Source: Sphingomonas sp. CCH9-E2 (lineage in GTDB: Bacteria; Pseudomonadota; Alphaproteobacteria; Sphingomonadales; Sphingomonadaceae). Taken from it: a DNA stretch of 64,000 nt. The notes beneath the pieces are model-generated. The model searched no databases. It was not told where the DNA came from and saw only the letters and a list, made by a program, of their open reading frames with translations. Made by a program: the position numbers and the translations under genes. The first letter of the stretch is position 1; the number at the start of each line of letters is the position of its first letter. Location of the stretch: NCBI RefSeq assembly GCF_001557215.1, contig NZ_LSJM01000305.1, positions 5,856 to 69,855 on the forward strand, written 5' to 3'. Shown piece after piece: positions 23,542 to 32,376 of this stretch.

Positions 23542-24969
23542 TCAGAACGACCCGGGCACCTCGCGCTGTGCGGTGCTCGGCCGTGTCGGGCTCACCAGCT
23601 CCAGCCCGCCCTTGCTGCTTCGCGCAACTTCCATGCTCGACGCCGTGATCGGCGTACAGCTGCGACCGGCGAGGAAATCAAGTGCAGTCTTGATCGACGC
23701 CTCCTGCGGATCGCCGAGCGGGCGGGTCACGTCGTCGCTCGCCTGACAGGTCGCGCCCATGAAACTGGCAAGGCCGGTATAATAGGCCCCCTGGCGCGCG
23801 CTGTTTTCGGTGGCGAAGGCGACGACACGCAGCCGGTCGTCGCACGCGGTGCGGTCGACCGCGATCTGGCCGACCGGCTTGCCATAGGTGTTGGTGCCGA
23901 CCAGCGCCGCGCGATTGCCCAGCAGCGGGATGAAGGTGTTCATCACCAGCTCGCTCGCCGACGCGCTCCCGCCAGTGCCGATGAAGGCGATCCGGGTCGG
24001 AGTGATCGATTGCGACTGCGGGCTGAAGAAGGTGGTTTCGTTGTTCGATGCCTTCGACGCGCGGAAGGTGGTGTAGTTGGCGACCTGGCTGCTCGTCCGG
24101 TCGCGGGCGAGGAGATTGTTGATCAGCGTCGCGATCGAAACCAGCCCGCCGCCATTGTAGCGCAGGTCGATGATCACTTCGCTCACCCCCTGTGCGCGGA
24201 AATCGGCGAAGGCGGTGCGCAGCGGCGTTTCGGCGGTGTTGATGAAGGTGCGCAGGTTGATGTAGCCGACCTTCTTGCCTGCATCGTCGATGATTTTCGC
24301 GCCATAGCGGGCCGAGACCGGGGTCAGCGTATAGGTCGCGCGGGTGATCGTCGCGGTCTGTTCCGACCCGCCGAGCGGGCGGAAGCGGAAGGTGCGGGTG
24401 TCGCCGTTGAGCGCGTTGGTAATGCCGGCCGAGCCTTCGCTGGCGATGATGTCGCTGACATTGCGCAGCGTTGCCGCACTTGACCCGATTGCCAGAATCT
24501 CGGTTCCGCGGTCGATCCCGGCGGTCAGCGCGGGGGTGCCTTCAAATGCCTCGGCGATCAGCAGGCGGCGCGCGACCGAATCGACCGACAGGCGGATGCC
24601 GAACCCGGCGTTGGAGCCGGAGTTGTAATAGGCATTCTCCTCGGCGATCGAGGTAATGTAGGTGAAATAACGGTCCTTGTTCTGCGCCCGCGCGGTAGCG
24701 GTGAGCGCGTCGATATAATCCTGAACCGTCGTATAGGGCGTTGCACTAAGGCTGGTCGGCAGCGTTTCGGGGAAGAGATACCATTCGTTGAGCTGCTGCG
24801 CCGCCCAGGACTGGCGCGAGGCGAGCGAGCAGGTGCCGGTCGGCGCTGGCGTGGACCCGCTGCCCCCGGTGCTGACCGATCCGCTGCCCCCGCCGCCACA
24901 GGCGGACAACAGGGTCAGGATCGCGACGGATGCCGTAAGACGTTGCAAATGAAGACGAAACTGGCGCAT
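23542..24969 (-). CDS. S41-family (C-terminal-processing-like) peptidase, lipoprotein
   Basis: The 475-aa protein has a lipoprotein signal ending in the lipobox LLSAC (Cys24), followed by a Gly/Ser linker, so it is probably anchored in the outer membrane or periplasm. A PDZ-like region near LLIAEAFEGTPALTAGIDRGTEILAIG precedes the S41 catalytic domain, with the nucleophile segment FIGTGGSASASELVMN and the Lys segment VGTNTYGKPVGQ. The ATG at 24969 gives a proper signal; an upstream extension in frame looks non-coding. Substrates are unknown. It is divergent from rpsU across 226 bp. Confidence 0.85.
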   Translation of the reverse strand: MRQFRLHLQRLTASVAILTLLSACGGGGSGSVSTGGSGSTPAPTGTCSLASRQSWAAQQLNEWYLFPETLPTSLSATPYTTVQDYIDALTATARAQNKDRYFTYITSIAEENAYYNSGSNAGFGIRLSVDSVARRLLIAEAFEGTPALTAGIDRGTEILAIGSSAATLRNVSDIIASEGSAGITNALNGDTRTFRFRPLGGSEQTATITRATYTLTPVSARYGAKIIDDAGKKVGYINLRTFINTAETPLRTAFADFRAQGVSEVIIDLRYNGGGLVSIATLINNLLARDRTSSQVANYTTFRASKASNNETTFFSPQSQSITPTRIAFIGTGGSASASELVMNTFIPLLGNRAALVGTNTYGKPVGQIAVDRTACDDRLRVVAFATENSARQGAYYTGLASFMGATCQASDDVTRPLGDPQEASIKTALDFLAGRSCTPITASSMEVARSSKGGLELVSPTRPSTAQREVPGSF

Positions 24970-25195
24970 AGCCCGGCCAGAATATCGCAAGGCGGGGCGG
25001 TCGTCATGCGGTAAATGTGGCGCGTTTGCCGCACCCGTGCGCGATTGCGGACCGGAATCACCGACTTGTCGTGGAAATCGCCGCTGTGCCTTGTCTTTGA
25101 GCCGCCCCTTTGCTAGGGGCGCGTCCCAACGCCCGGGGCAGGTGCTTCGGCGATCCCTGTTCTGTTGAATTCGAATCTGGAGTTGAGACGGCTTT

Positions 25196-25402
25196 ATGCA
25201 AATCATCGTTCGCGACAATAATGTCGACCAGGCGCTGCGGGCGCTCAAGAAGAAGCTGCAGCGTGAGGGCGTCTATCGCGAGATGAAGCTGCGCCGTCAC
25301 TTCGAGAAGCCGAGCGAAAAGCGCGCCCGTGAGCGTGCCGCTGCGGTGCGTCGTGCGCGCAAGCTCGAGCGCAAGCGCATGGAGCGCGACGGCGCCCGTT
25401 AA
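25196..25402 (+). CDS. rpsU: 30S ribosomal protein bS21
   Basis: The 68-aa basic protein starts [20 protein letters not shown], the conserved bS21 N-terminus, followed by a Lys/Arg-rich helical tail ([21 protein letters not shown]). It binds the 30S platform near the anti-Shine-Dalgarno end of 16S rRNA. The length matches the family. Confidence 0.97.
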   Translation: MQIIVRDNNVDQALRALKKKLQREGVYREMKLRRHFEKPSEKRARERAAAVRRARKLERKRMERDGAR

Positions 25403-25415
25403 GGCCCGATTCGCT

Positions 25416-25438
25416 GTCGGCGCGCGGGGCGTGCCGAC
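25416..25438 (+). terminator. Possible hairpin terminator after rpsU
   Basis: GTCGGCGCG (25416-25424) pairs with CGTGCCGAC (25430-25438) with one G-T pair and a 5-nt loop. A T-run is missing, so it may only be an mRNA-stabilising stem. Confidence 0.4.
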
Positions 25439-25498
25439 GGCGTGACGTTTGTGATCGTTCGCCGCGCCGCGGGCCGGCCCCTTCAGGATAGCTGAGCC

Positions 25499-26101
25499 AT
25501 GTCGTCCGTCACCGCCGTGCCGATCGCACCGACCAAGCGCAGCGCGCTTGTCTGGCTGTGGCTGGGGATCATCGTCGCGGTTGCAGGTGCCGTCGCGCTG
25601 GCCTGGGTCGGGACCGAGAAGGTCGTGACCGAGCGCGCCGACAATGCGACCTTCCTGGCGCGCAACAAGACGCAGGCCGGGGTGACCGAGACGGCGTCGG
25701 GCCTGCAGATCCAGACGATCACCGAAGGGACCGGCGCTAGCCCGACCGACAGCGACGTGGCGTTGGTCAACTACAAGGGCACGCTGCGTAACGGCGAGAC
25801 GTTCGACGCCAGCCAGCAGCCGACTCCGCTTCCGGTCCAGGGCATGATCCCCGGCTTCAGCGAAGCGCTGAAGCTGATGAAGAAGGGCGGCAAATACCGC
25901 ATCTGGATCAAGCCCGAGCTGGGCTATGGCAGCGAGGCCAAGACTGACCCGCGCAGCGGGCGTGAGGTGATCCCGGCCGATTCGCTGCTGGTGTTCGAGG
26001 TCGAGCTGATCGAGTTCCTGCCGATGAGCGTCTATCAGCAGATGATGCAGCAGCAGATGGGCGGTGCCCCGGGCGGCGCCCCGCCGCCGCCGGGCAACTG
26101 A
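25499..26101 (+). CDS. Membrane-anchored FKBP-type peptidyl-prolyl isomerase
   Basis: The 200-aa protein has an N-terminal membrane anchor (LVWLWLGIIVAVAGAVALAWV, about residues 17-37), a linker, and an FKBP domain (about 85-172) with VNYKGTLRNGETFDAS, GMIPGFSEALKLMKKGGKYRIWI and FEVELIEF. A Gln/Met and Gly/Pro-rich tail of about 25 residues ends it. The anchor places the isomerase on the periplasmic side, assisting folding there. It follows rpsU by about 96 nt. Confidence 0.9.
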   Translation: MSSVTAVPIAPTKRSALVWLWLGIIVAVAGAVALAWVGTEKVVTERADNATFLARNKTQAGVTETASGLQIQTITEGTGASPTDSDVALVNYKGTLRNGETFDASQQPTPLPVQGMIPGFSEALKLMKKGGKYRIWIKPELGYGSEAKTDPRSGREVIPADSLLVFEVELIEFLPMSVYQQMMQQQMGGAPGGAPPPPGN

Positions 26102-26126
26102 TCGGTCGGCAGGGACTGCGGACATG

Positions 26127-26157
26127 AAAAGGGCGGGGCCGATGGCCTCGCCCTTTT
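26127..26157 (+). terminator. Rho-independent terminator after the FKBP gene
   Basis: AAAAGGGCGGGGCC pairs with GGCCTCGCCCTTTT around a GAT-type loop (one mismatch), and ends in a run of five T residues. It lies 26 nt past the FKBP stop. On the other strand it would also follow the minus-strand nucleotide-sugar dehydrogenase gene. Confidence 0.85.
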
Positions 26158-26181
26158 TCGTTTCGGGGGGTGGTTTGGTGC

Positions 26182-27453
26182 CTAAAGCGTCCAGCGGCCC
26201 GTTGCGGCACCGGCGCCCGGCACCGCGTTCTTGAGGTCCGCGAACAGCCCGCCCGGCGCGACCAGGGCGGAGAGCTTGTCGGCGCCCATCGCGACATAAT
26301 CGTCGTGCGTCACTGCGAGCAGGACGAGGTCATATTGTTCGGCCAGCGCGGCGTCGTCGGCCAGTTCCAGCCCATATTCGTGATGCGCTTCGGCGGCATT
26401 GGCGAGCGGGTCGTGGACGGTGACCGCATGCCCCAGTTCGGCGAGGCGCGCGATCAGGTCGGCGACCTTGGAGTTGCGCAGGTCGGGGACATTTTCCTTG
26501 AAGGTCAGCCCCAGCACCAGCGCGCGCCCGGCGACGCCGCCGCGCAGTCCATGCAGCCGGTCGGCGATCCAACCGGCCATCGCATCATTGGTGCTGCGCC
26601 CGGCCAGAATCACCTCGGGGTTGTGGCCCAGCATCTCGGCCTTGTGGCTGAGATAGAAGGGGTCGACGCCGATGCAGTGGCCGCCGACGAGTCCGGGATG
26701 GAAGGGCAGGAAGTTCCACTTGGTCCGCGCCGCTGCCAGCACGTCCCAGATCGACAGGTCCATCGCGGAGAAGATTCGCGTAATCTCGTTCATGAAGGCG
26801 ATGTTGATGTCGCGCTGGGCGTTCTCGATCACCTTTGCCGCTTCGGCGGCGCGAATCGATGCGGCGCGGAACACACCGCCGCTGGTTACCTGCTCATAGA
26901 GCGCGGCGACGCGGTCGAGCACTTCGGGTGTCTGGCCGGACACGACCTTGGTGATCTTGTCGATCGTATGCTCGCGGTCGCCGGGATTGATGCGCTCGGG
27001 CGAATAGCCGAGGAAGAAGTCCTTGCCGCAGACGAGGCCGGCGATCCGCTCGATCTCGGGCCCGCACAGTTCCTCGGTCACGCCGGGATAGACAGTGCTT
27101 TCATAGACGATGATCGGCGCGCGGGCGGGATCGATCATGCCAGCCACGGTGCGGGTCGCGGCCATCACGATGCCAAGGTCCGGCTTGTTGTCGGCATCGA
27201 CCGGGGTGGGCACGGTGACGATGATGAAATCGGCGGCCGGGCATTCCGCCGGGTCGCTGGTCAGAACCAGGCTGGACGCGGCGAGGCGATCGGCGTTGAT
27301 CTCACCGGTACGGTCATGCCCCGCCTTCAGCTCGGTGATGCGGCTGGTGTCGATATCCAGGCCAACGGTGTCGAAGTGCCTGGCCAGCGCCACCGCCAGC
27401 GGCAGCCCGACATAGCCCAGGCCGACGACTGTAACTCGAGTATCTGCCGACAT
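26182..27453 (-). CDS. UDP-N-acetylhexosamine 6-dehydrogenase (TviB/WbpO/WbpA type)
   Basis: The 423-aa enzyme oxidises a UDP-HexNAc to the uronic acid with two NAD+. The N-terminal Rossmann fold has GLGYVGLPLAVAL, followed by VTVPTPVD and ESTVYPGVTEE. The catalytic-Cys segment PGLVGGHCIGVDPF and GLTFKENVPDLRNSK follow. ERINPGDREH matches the TviB/WbpO subgroup (UDP-GlcNAc/GalNAc) better than WecC. The start at 27453 has a GGGGGACCGGGA stretch upstream; a second ATG 18 nt upstream is possible. It lies at the left border of the EPS locus and is divergent from a methyltransferase. Confidence 0.88.
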   Translation of the reverse strand: MSADTRVTVVGLGYVGLPLAVALARHFDTVGLDIDTSRITELKAGHDRTGEINADRLAASSLVLTSDPAECPAADFIIVTVPTPVDADNKPDLGIVMAATRTVAGMIDPARAPIIVYESTVYPGVTEELCGPEIERIAGLVCGKDFFLGYSPERINPGDREHTIDKITKVVSGQTPEVLDRVAALYEQVTSGGVFRAASIRAAEAAKVIENAQRDINIAFMNEITRIFSAMDLSIWDVLAAARTKWNFLPFHPGLVGGHCIGVDPFYLSHKAEMLGHNPEVILAGRSTNDAMAGWIADRLHGLRGGVAGRALVLGLTFKENVPDLRNSKVADLIARLAELGHAVTVHDPLANAAEAHHEYGLELADDAALAEQYDLVLLAVTHDDYVAMGADKLSALVAPGGLFADLKNAVPGAGAATGRWTL

Positions 27454-27603
27454 TCCCGGTCCCCCGCCCATGCCCGACTGGGCAGGTCTCGGCGCGCCCT
27501 TTCGCAAAGAGCCGGGGGCATGGCAAGCGCAGTAAGGCTGCGGAAAGCCTTGATATCCACCGCCCCCGACCGTAAACGCCACGCCGATTGGAGGCGACGA
27601 CCC

Positions 27604-28305
27604 GTGACAGCCAAGACAGCCGATGCGGTGGATTGGCACGAGTCGATCGCCGAATCCTTCCAGGCCGGATATGATCATTCGCCGCGTTTTCGCGAACGGC
27701 TGGCGCTGTGGCGCGACCTGATCGCGCGGCATGTCGCGCCGGGCGACCGCGTGCTCGACGCCGGGTGCGGCGCGGGCACGTTCAGCTTCGAGGCGGCGCG
27801 GGTGGGCGCAGCGGTGACCGCGATCGACGGCAGCGCGGCGATGATCGCGCTGGCACGGAAGCGGCAGCAGGAACTGGGGCTGAGCGATATCGCCTTCGAC
27901 GTGGCGCTGCTCGACAGCTTGTCGGCTTGGCCGGCGGAGCAGTTCGATGTGGTGCTGAGCTCCAGCGTACTGGAATATCTGCCCGATCTAGCGGGTGAGG
28001 TCGCGCGGCTGGTGCGACTGCTCAAGCCGGGCGGGCGGCTGATCCTGTCGCTGCCGAACAGCGAATCGCTGTACCGCAAGGCGGAGCGGATCGCATTCGG
28101 CCTGACCGGGCGGCCGCGTTACTTCGCGCATGTCCGATCGATGGCGAGCGCGGATGAACTCGCCGCGCTCTATCGCCGACAGGGGGTCGCGCCGGTTGAG
28201 CATCATTTCTACGCAGCGCCGCCGGGCGATCGCCTCCTCGCGCAACTGGGAGTGAATCGCAGCAAGACGCTGGTGGTGATGGTCGGACAGCGCGGGGCAG
28301 CGTGA
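27604..28305 (+). CDS. Class I SAM-dependent methyltransferase
   Basis: The 233-aa protein has a Rossmann-type SAM fold: motif I VLDAGCGAGTFSFEAA near residue 45, VTAIDGSAAMI (motif II) and the post-I segment VVLSSSVLEYLPDL, with motif III LLKPGGRLILSLPN. The acceptor is unknown. The GTG at 27604 is chosen because GGAGGC lies upstream. It is at the edge of the EPS locus, so it may methylate a sugar or a lipid-linked intermediate. Confidence 0.8.
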   Translation: MTAKTADAVDWHESIAESFQAGYDHSPRFRERLALWRDLIARHVAPGDRVLDAGCGAGTFSFEAARVGAAVTAIDGSAAMIALARKRQQELGLSDIAFDVALLDSLSAWPAEQFDVVLSSSVLEYLPDLAGEVARLVRLLKPGGRLILSLPNSESLYRKAERIAFGLTGRPRYFAHVRSMASADELAALYRRQGVAPVEHHFYAAPPGDRLLAQLGVNRSKTLVVMVGQRGAA

Positions 28306-28578
28306 TTCTGTTACCGGATCGTCACGGCGCGGTAAGAATGCTCAGCGAAAGGTTTTTACCGTCAGGCGCGGTGGAACCGATGACCGATTCCGTCGATTCG
28401 CGGTCGGGCGGATTTTCGGCTATGGTCGCCGCCTGTCCAGCGTGTCGAAGCCTTTCGCTGCAGCCGGTCCCCGGCGCAACGGCGGGAGGCCGGGTTGGAA
28501 TCGGAAACAGGGCTATGGGAGGCTCGGCTTGAACATGCGTGAATCGCTGATCGGCCGCTCCGCTCATGGGGGGCAATT

Positions 28579-29859
28579 ATGTTGAAGATGTATGCCGAGC
28601 TGACGCATCGGCCGCGCAACAGCCTGTTCGAATCGATGCGGGTCGAGCTGCTGGTGCTGCTCGTGCTCGCGGTCGCCGCGCCGGCACCGCTGCTGGGGCG
28701 CTATCTGGTGCCGGGCATCGCATCGCGGCCAATCGATTATGCGGTGATTGCAGCCGGTTTTGCGGTAACGCTGGGCGTGGTGCTGCTGCGCCGGGTGTCG
28801 GCGTTCCCCGGGACGACGGTGTTCGGTTACATTCTGCCGTCGTTCGTCAGCTCCTATGGCATCGCGCTCGCCGCGTTATTTCTTTCGCGCGCCGATTATA
28901 GCCGCCTCTACCTCGCCGCGTCGTTCCTGATCGCGGTGGCCGTGGCCTTCGCGCTGCGCTTCCACCTCGACAAGACCACCGCCCTGCGGTTCCATTACGT
29001 CACGGCCGGGGACATGTCGGTGGTCGACCAGACGCCCGAGGTCGAGTGGATCCCGCTGCTCAGCCCCGAAGTGCCGACGCTGCGGCGCGCGGTGATCGTC
29101 GCCGATCTGCGCCACGACCATTCCGATGCGTGGGAGCGGATGCTGGCCGAAGCGGCGATTCGCGGGCATCTGGTCTATCACGTCAAGCAGGTCGCCGAAT
29201 CGCTGACCGGTCGCGTCGCGATCGAGCATCTGTCGGAAAACAGCTTCGGCTCGCTGATGCCGAACCTGGCCTATGTGAAGATCAAGCGCGTGATCGACGT
29301 GATCGGCACGCTGTTCATCCTGCCGGTGCTGTTGCCGGTGCTTGGCGTGATCGCGCTCGCCATCCGCCTCGACTCGCGCGGACCGGTGTTCTTCACCCAG
29401 CAGCGTATGGGATTTCGCGGCGAGCCGTTCACGGTGATCAAGTTCCGCACCATGCGGCCGCGCGACGAGAGACAGGATCGCGACGATTGCGTGACCCAGG
29501 ACGAGGATGACCGCATCACGCGGATCGGGCGCTTCCTGCGCCGCACCCGGCTCGACGAACTGCCCCAGGCGTTCAACGTGCTGCGCGGCGAGATGAGCTG
29601 GATCGGCCCGCGGCCCGAGGCGATCCCGCTGTCGGAATGGTATGAGGCGGAAATCCCGCACTACCGCTATCGCCATATCGTGCGGCCGGGGATCAGCGGC
29701 TGGGCACAGGTCAATCAGGGGCATGTGGCGGACCTGACCTCGGTCAACCTCAAGCTCCATTACGACTTTTTCTACATCAAGAACTTCTCGGCCTGGCTCG
29801 ACCTGCTGATCCTGTTCCGCACCGTCGCCACGGTCGTCAGCGGGTTCGGCGCGAAGTAA
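28579..29859 (+). CDS. Initiating polyisoprenyl-phosphate sugar-1-phosphate transferase
   Basis: The 426-aa protein has about four N-terminal hydrophobic segments (to about residue 125), a cytoplasmic middle domain, and a C-terminal bacterial sugar transferase (PGT) domain with IKRVIDVIGTLFILPVLLPVLG, FFTQQRMGFRGEPFTVIKFRTM, RTRLDELPQAFNVLRGEMSWIGPRP and RPGISGWAQVNQG. It transfers a hexose- or HexNAc-1-phosphate from UDP-sugar to undecaprenyl phosphate, the first step of repeat-unit assembly. A GGGGGG stretch precedes the ATG. The 273-bp region before it has no gene. Confidence 0.92.
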   Translation: MLKMYAELTHRPRNSLFESMRVELLVLLVLAVAAPAPLLGRYLVPGIASRPIDYAVIAAGFAVTLGVVLLRRVSAFPGTTVFGYILPSFVSSYGIALAALFLSRADYSRLYLAASFLIAVAVAFALRFHLDKTTALRFHYVTAGDMSVVDQTPEVEWIPLLSPEVPTLRRAVIVADLRHDHSDAWERMLAEAAIRGHLVYHVKQVAESLTGRVAIEHLSENSFGSLMPNLAYVKIKRVIDVIGTLFILPVLLPVLGVIALAIRLDSRGPVFFTQQRMGFRGEPFTVIKFRTMRPRDERQDRDDCVTQDEDDRITRIGRFLRRTRLDELPQAFNVLRGEMSWIGPRPEAIPLSEWYEAEIPHYRYRHIVRPGISGWAQVNQGHVADLTSVNLKLHYDFFYIKNFSAWLDLLILFRTVATVVSGFGAK

Positions 29860-29869
29860 TTTGCTGTAG

Positions 29870-29891
29870 GGCGGCACGCGTCGGTGCCGCC
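29870..29891. terminator. Hairpin between convergent EPS genes
   Basis: GGCGGCAC (29870-29877) pairs with GTGCCGCC (29884-29891) around a 6-nt loop, midway between the stops of the initiating transferase (plus) and the WecC-like gene (minus). It could end both transcripts, though there is no T-run. Confidence 0.5.
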
Positions 29892-29914
29892 ATTCGCCTC
29901 AAGCTGAACCCGGA

Positions 29915-31177
29915 TCAGCTCCGTGCCGCGGTCCAGATACCCCGGCAATCGTAGATCAGTTTGCCGGCGCGCTGCTGGACCGTGACATCCTTGAACGCGT
30001 CATGGTCGACCAGCAGCACCAGCACCTCGCATTCGGCCAGCGCGGTGGCGAGGTCGGTCAGCTGCGCGCCAGTGCCGTCAAATGCGCGCGGCAGCGTGTC
30101 GACATGCGGCTCCACCAGCTGCACGCGGGCGCCGAACCGCTCCGCCATCAGCTGCGCCACGCGCAGCGCGGGGCTTTCGCGCAGATCGTCGATATTGGGT
30201 TTGAAGGCGAGGCCGAGGCAGGCGATCCTTGCGTCGGGCGCCGACTCCGCCAGCGCGGCTGCGCGGTCGAAGCTATAGCCGATCTTGCCGTCATTCACTT
30301 CGCGCGCGGTGCGGATCAGCCGGGCATTGGCGGGATCGCTGTGCACGATGAACCAGGGATCGACCGCGATGCAGTGCCCGCCGACGCCGGGGCCGGGCTG
30401 AAGGATGTTGACGCGCGGGTGGCGGTTGGCGAGGCGGATCACCTCCCACACGTCCAGCTGCAGCGTGTCGCAGACGATCGACAATTCGTTGGCGAAGGCG
30501 ATATTCACGTCGCGGAACGAGTTCTCGACCAGCTTGCACATCTCCGCCGTGCGCGCGGTGGTGACGATGCACTCACCCTCGACAAAGCGTTTGTAGAAGG
30601 CGGTGGCGCCGTCCGAACAGCCTTTGCTGATCCCGCCGATCGAGCGGTCATTGTCGACCAGTTCGAACAGGATGCGGCCGGGCAGCACCCGTTCCGGGCA
30701 ATAGGCGACACAGACATCGGCGGTGTCGTCCCAGCCTTGGGGGAAGCTAAGGTCGGGGCGTGCGGCGGCGAGCTGGTCGCGCAGCTGTTCGGTCGTGCCG
30801 ACGGGGGAGGTCGATTCGAGAATGACCAGATCGCCGCGCTTGAGGACGGGGGCGATCGTCTCGCCCGCCTTCAGCACATAGCTGATATCGGGGCGGTGGT
30901 CGTCGTCGAACGGGGTGGGGACGGCGATCACGAACACGTCGCACGGTTCGGCCGTAAGCGACGCGGCGAGGTGCCCCGACGACACGACCTGATGCACCAG
31001 CGCGTCGAGATTGGCCTCCTCGATGTGGATCTCGCCGCGGTTGATCGTCTCCACGACATGCGGGTTCACGTCGATCCCGACGACGCGGGCGCCGGTCCGG
31101 GCGATCACCGCCGCTGTCGGCAGGCCGATATAGCCGAGGCCGACGACCCCGACGCGAAGCTGGGCGTCAGCGGGCAT
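29915..31177 (-). CDS. wecC: UDP-N-acetyl-D-mannosamine dehydrogenase (WecC-like)
   Basis: The 420-aa UDP-sugar 6-dehydrogenase has GLGYIGLPTAAVIAR, VIAVPTPFDDDH, ILESTSPVGTTEQLRD and CPERVLPGRILFELVDNDRSIGG, the last being the signature of the ManNAc dehydrogenase branch. The active-site GPGVGGHCIAVDPWF and GLAFKPNIDDLRESPA complete the fold. It oxidises UDP-ManNAc to UDP-ManNAcA. It is the last gene of the minus-strand operon, and its ATG lies inside the end of wecB, the enzyme that would supply its substrate. Confidence 0.92.
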   Translation of the reverse strand: MPADAQLRVGVVGLGYIGLPTAAVIARTGARVVGIDVNPHVVETINRGEIHIEEANLDALVHQVVSSGHLAASLTAEPCDVFVIAVPTPFDDDHRPDISYVLKAGETIAPVLKRGDLVILESTSPVGTTEQLRDQLAAARPDLSFPQGWDDTADVCVAYCPERVLPGRILFELVDNDRSIGGISKGCSDGATAFYKRFVEGECIVTTARTAEMCKLVENSFRDVNIAFANELSIVCDTLQLDVWEVIRLANRHPRVNILQPGPGVGGHCIAVDPWFIVHSDPANARLIRTAREVNDGKIGYSFDRAAALAESAPDARIACLGLAFKPNIDDLRESPALRVAQLMAERFGARVQLVEPHVDTLPRAFDGTGAQLTDLATALAECEVLVLLVDHDAFKDVTVQQRAGKLIYDCRGIWTAARS

Positions 31178-32300
31178 TGACGATGGTCCGTGCGATTCGG
31201 TCACTGCTCTTCCCATCTCCGAACGGGTTGTGGGCACGCGCCATGGCGGCATAGGCCTGCTCGTCGTCGAGCAGCTCAAGCGTTGCGGCGACGATGGTTT
31301 CCTCGTCGCTGCCGACCAGCCGGGCGGTCCCGGCGACCACGCCCTCCGGCCGCTCGGTCGTTTCGCGCATCACCAGCACCGGCTTGGCGAGGGCCGGCGC
31401 CTCTTCCTGCACCCCGCCGCTGTCGGTGAGGACGAGGTGGCAGCGCGCGAGCAGGGCGACGAAATTGGGATAATCGAGCGGGTCGATCATCGCGACATTG
31501 GGCATGCCGCCGAGCACCGCCTGCATCGGCGCGCGGACATTGGGGTTGGGATGGACCGGGAAAATCACCGCGACATCGGGGCGCTCGGCGATACGGCGCA
31601 CCGCGCGCGCCATGCCCTCGAGCCCTGCCCCGAAATTCTCGCGGCGGTGGGTGGTGACGGCGATGATCCGCTTGCCGGCGAACGGGGCGAGGATCGGATC
31701 GATCTGCGCCGCAAGTGAGGGATCGCGCTCGATCGCCTCCAGCGTGGTGTGGAGCGCGTCGATCACAGTGTTGCCGGTCACCTCGACCCGCTCGGCGGGG
31801 ACGTTTTCCGCCAGCAGCGCGTCACGCGACGTGTCGGTCGGTGCGAAATGCTGGTCGGCGATGGTGCCGATGATCTTGCGGTTGACCTCTTCGGGCCAGG
31901 GATGATGGATGTTGCCGCTGCGCAGCCCCGCCTCGACATGCGAGACCGGGATCTTGCGGTAATAGGCGGCGAGCGCGCCGACCATCGCGGTCGCGGTATC
32001 GCCCTGCACGACCACGCGATCGGGCTTTTCCGCGTCCAGCACCCGGCCGATTTCGCGCAGCAGTCGCGCCGTCAGCTCGTCGAGCGACTGGTTGGGCAGC
32101 ATGATGTCGAGGTCATGGTCGGGGACGATGCCGGCAATCGCCAGCACCTGATCGAGCATCTGGCGATGCTGCGCGGTCACGCACACGCGCAGATCGACGG
32201 CGGGGTCGTCGCGCAGGCGCTGAACCAACGGGTAGAGCTTGATCGCCTCTGGCCGGGTCCCGAACACGATGAGAACGCGCAATCGCGGTGCAGTGGCCAT
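31167..32300 (-). CDS. wecB: UDP-N-acetylglucosamine 2-epimerase
   Basis: The 377-aa non-hydrolysing epimerase interconverts UDP-GlcNAc and UDP-ManNAc. Family motifs are FGTRPEAIKLYPLVQRL, VQGDTATAMVGALAAYY, SHVEAGLRSGNIHHPWPEEVNRKI and LTDSGGVQEEAPAL. GGAAGGGGACC precedes the ATG at 32300; an upstream in-frame ATG at 32324 is less well supported. It overlaps wecC, so the pair would make UDP-ManNAcA for the polysaccharide. Confidence 0.95.
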   Translation of the reverse strand: MATAPRLRVLIVFGTRPEAIKLYPLVQRLRDDPAVDLRVCVTAQHRQMLDQVLAIAGIVPDHDLDIMLPNQSLDELTARLLREIGRVLDAEKPDRVVVQGDTATAMVGALAAYYRKIPVSHVEAGLRSGNIHHPWPEEVNRKIIGTIADQHFAPTDTSRDALLAENVPAERVEVTGNTVIDALHTTLEAIERDPSLAAQIDPILAPFAGKRIIAVTTHRRENFGAGLEGMARAVRRIAERPDVAVIFPVHPNPNVRAPMQAVLGGMPNVAMIDPLDYPNFVALLARCHLVLTDSGGVQEEAPALAKPVLVMRETTERPEGVVAGTARLVGSDEETIVAATLELLDDEQAYAAMARAHNPFGDGKSSDRIARTIVNAR

Positions 32301-32376
32301 GCCGGTCCCCTTCCAGATCAGCAATTTGGAGGCAAGTATTATTCGGCGCGGGTAGGGCGATCCTGTTGCGTGCCAG

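Noticed and set aside
28306..28578. A short gene or riboswitch in front of the initiating transferase
   Set aside because: The 273 bases contain only small frames without ribosome-binding sites and no recognisable riboswitch structure.
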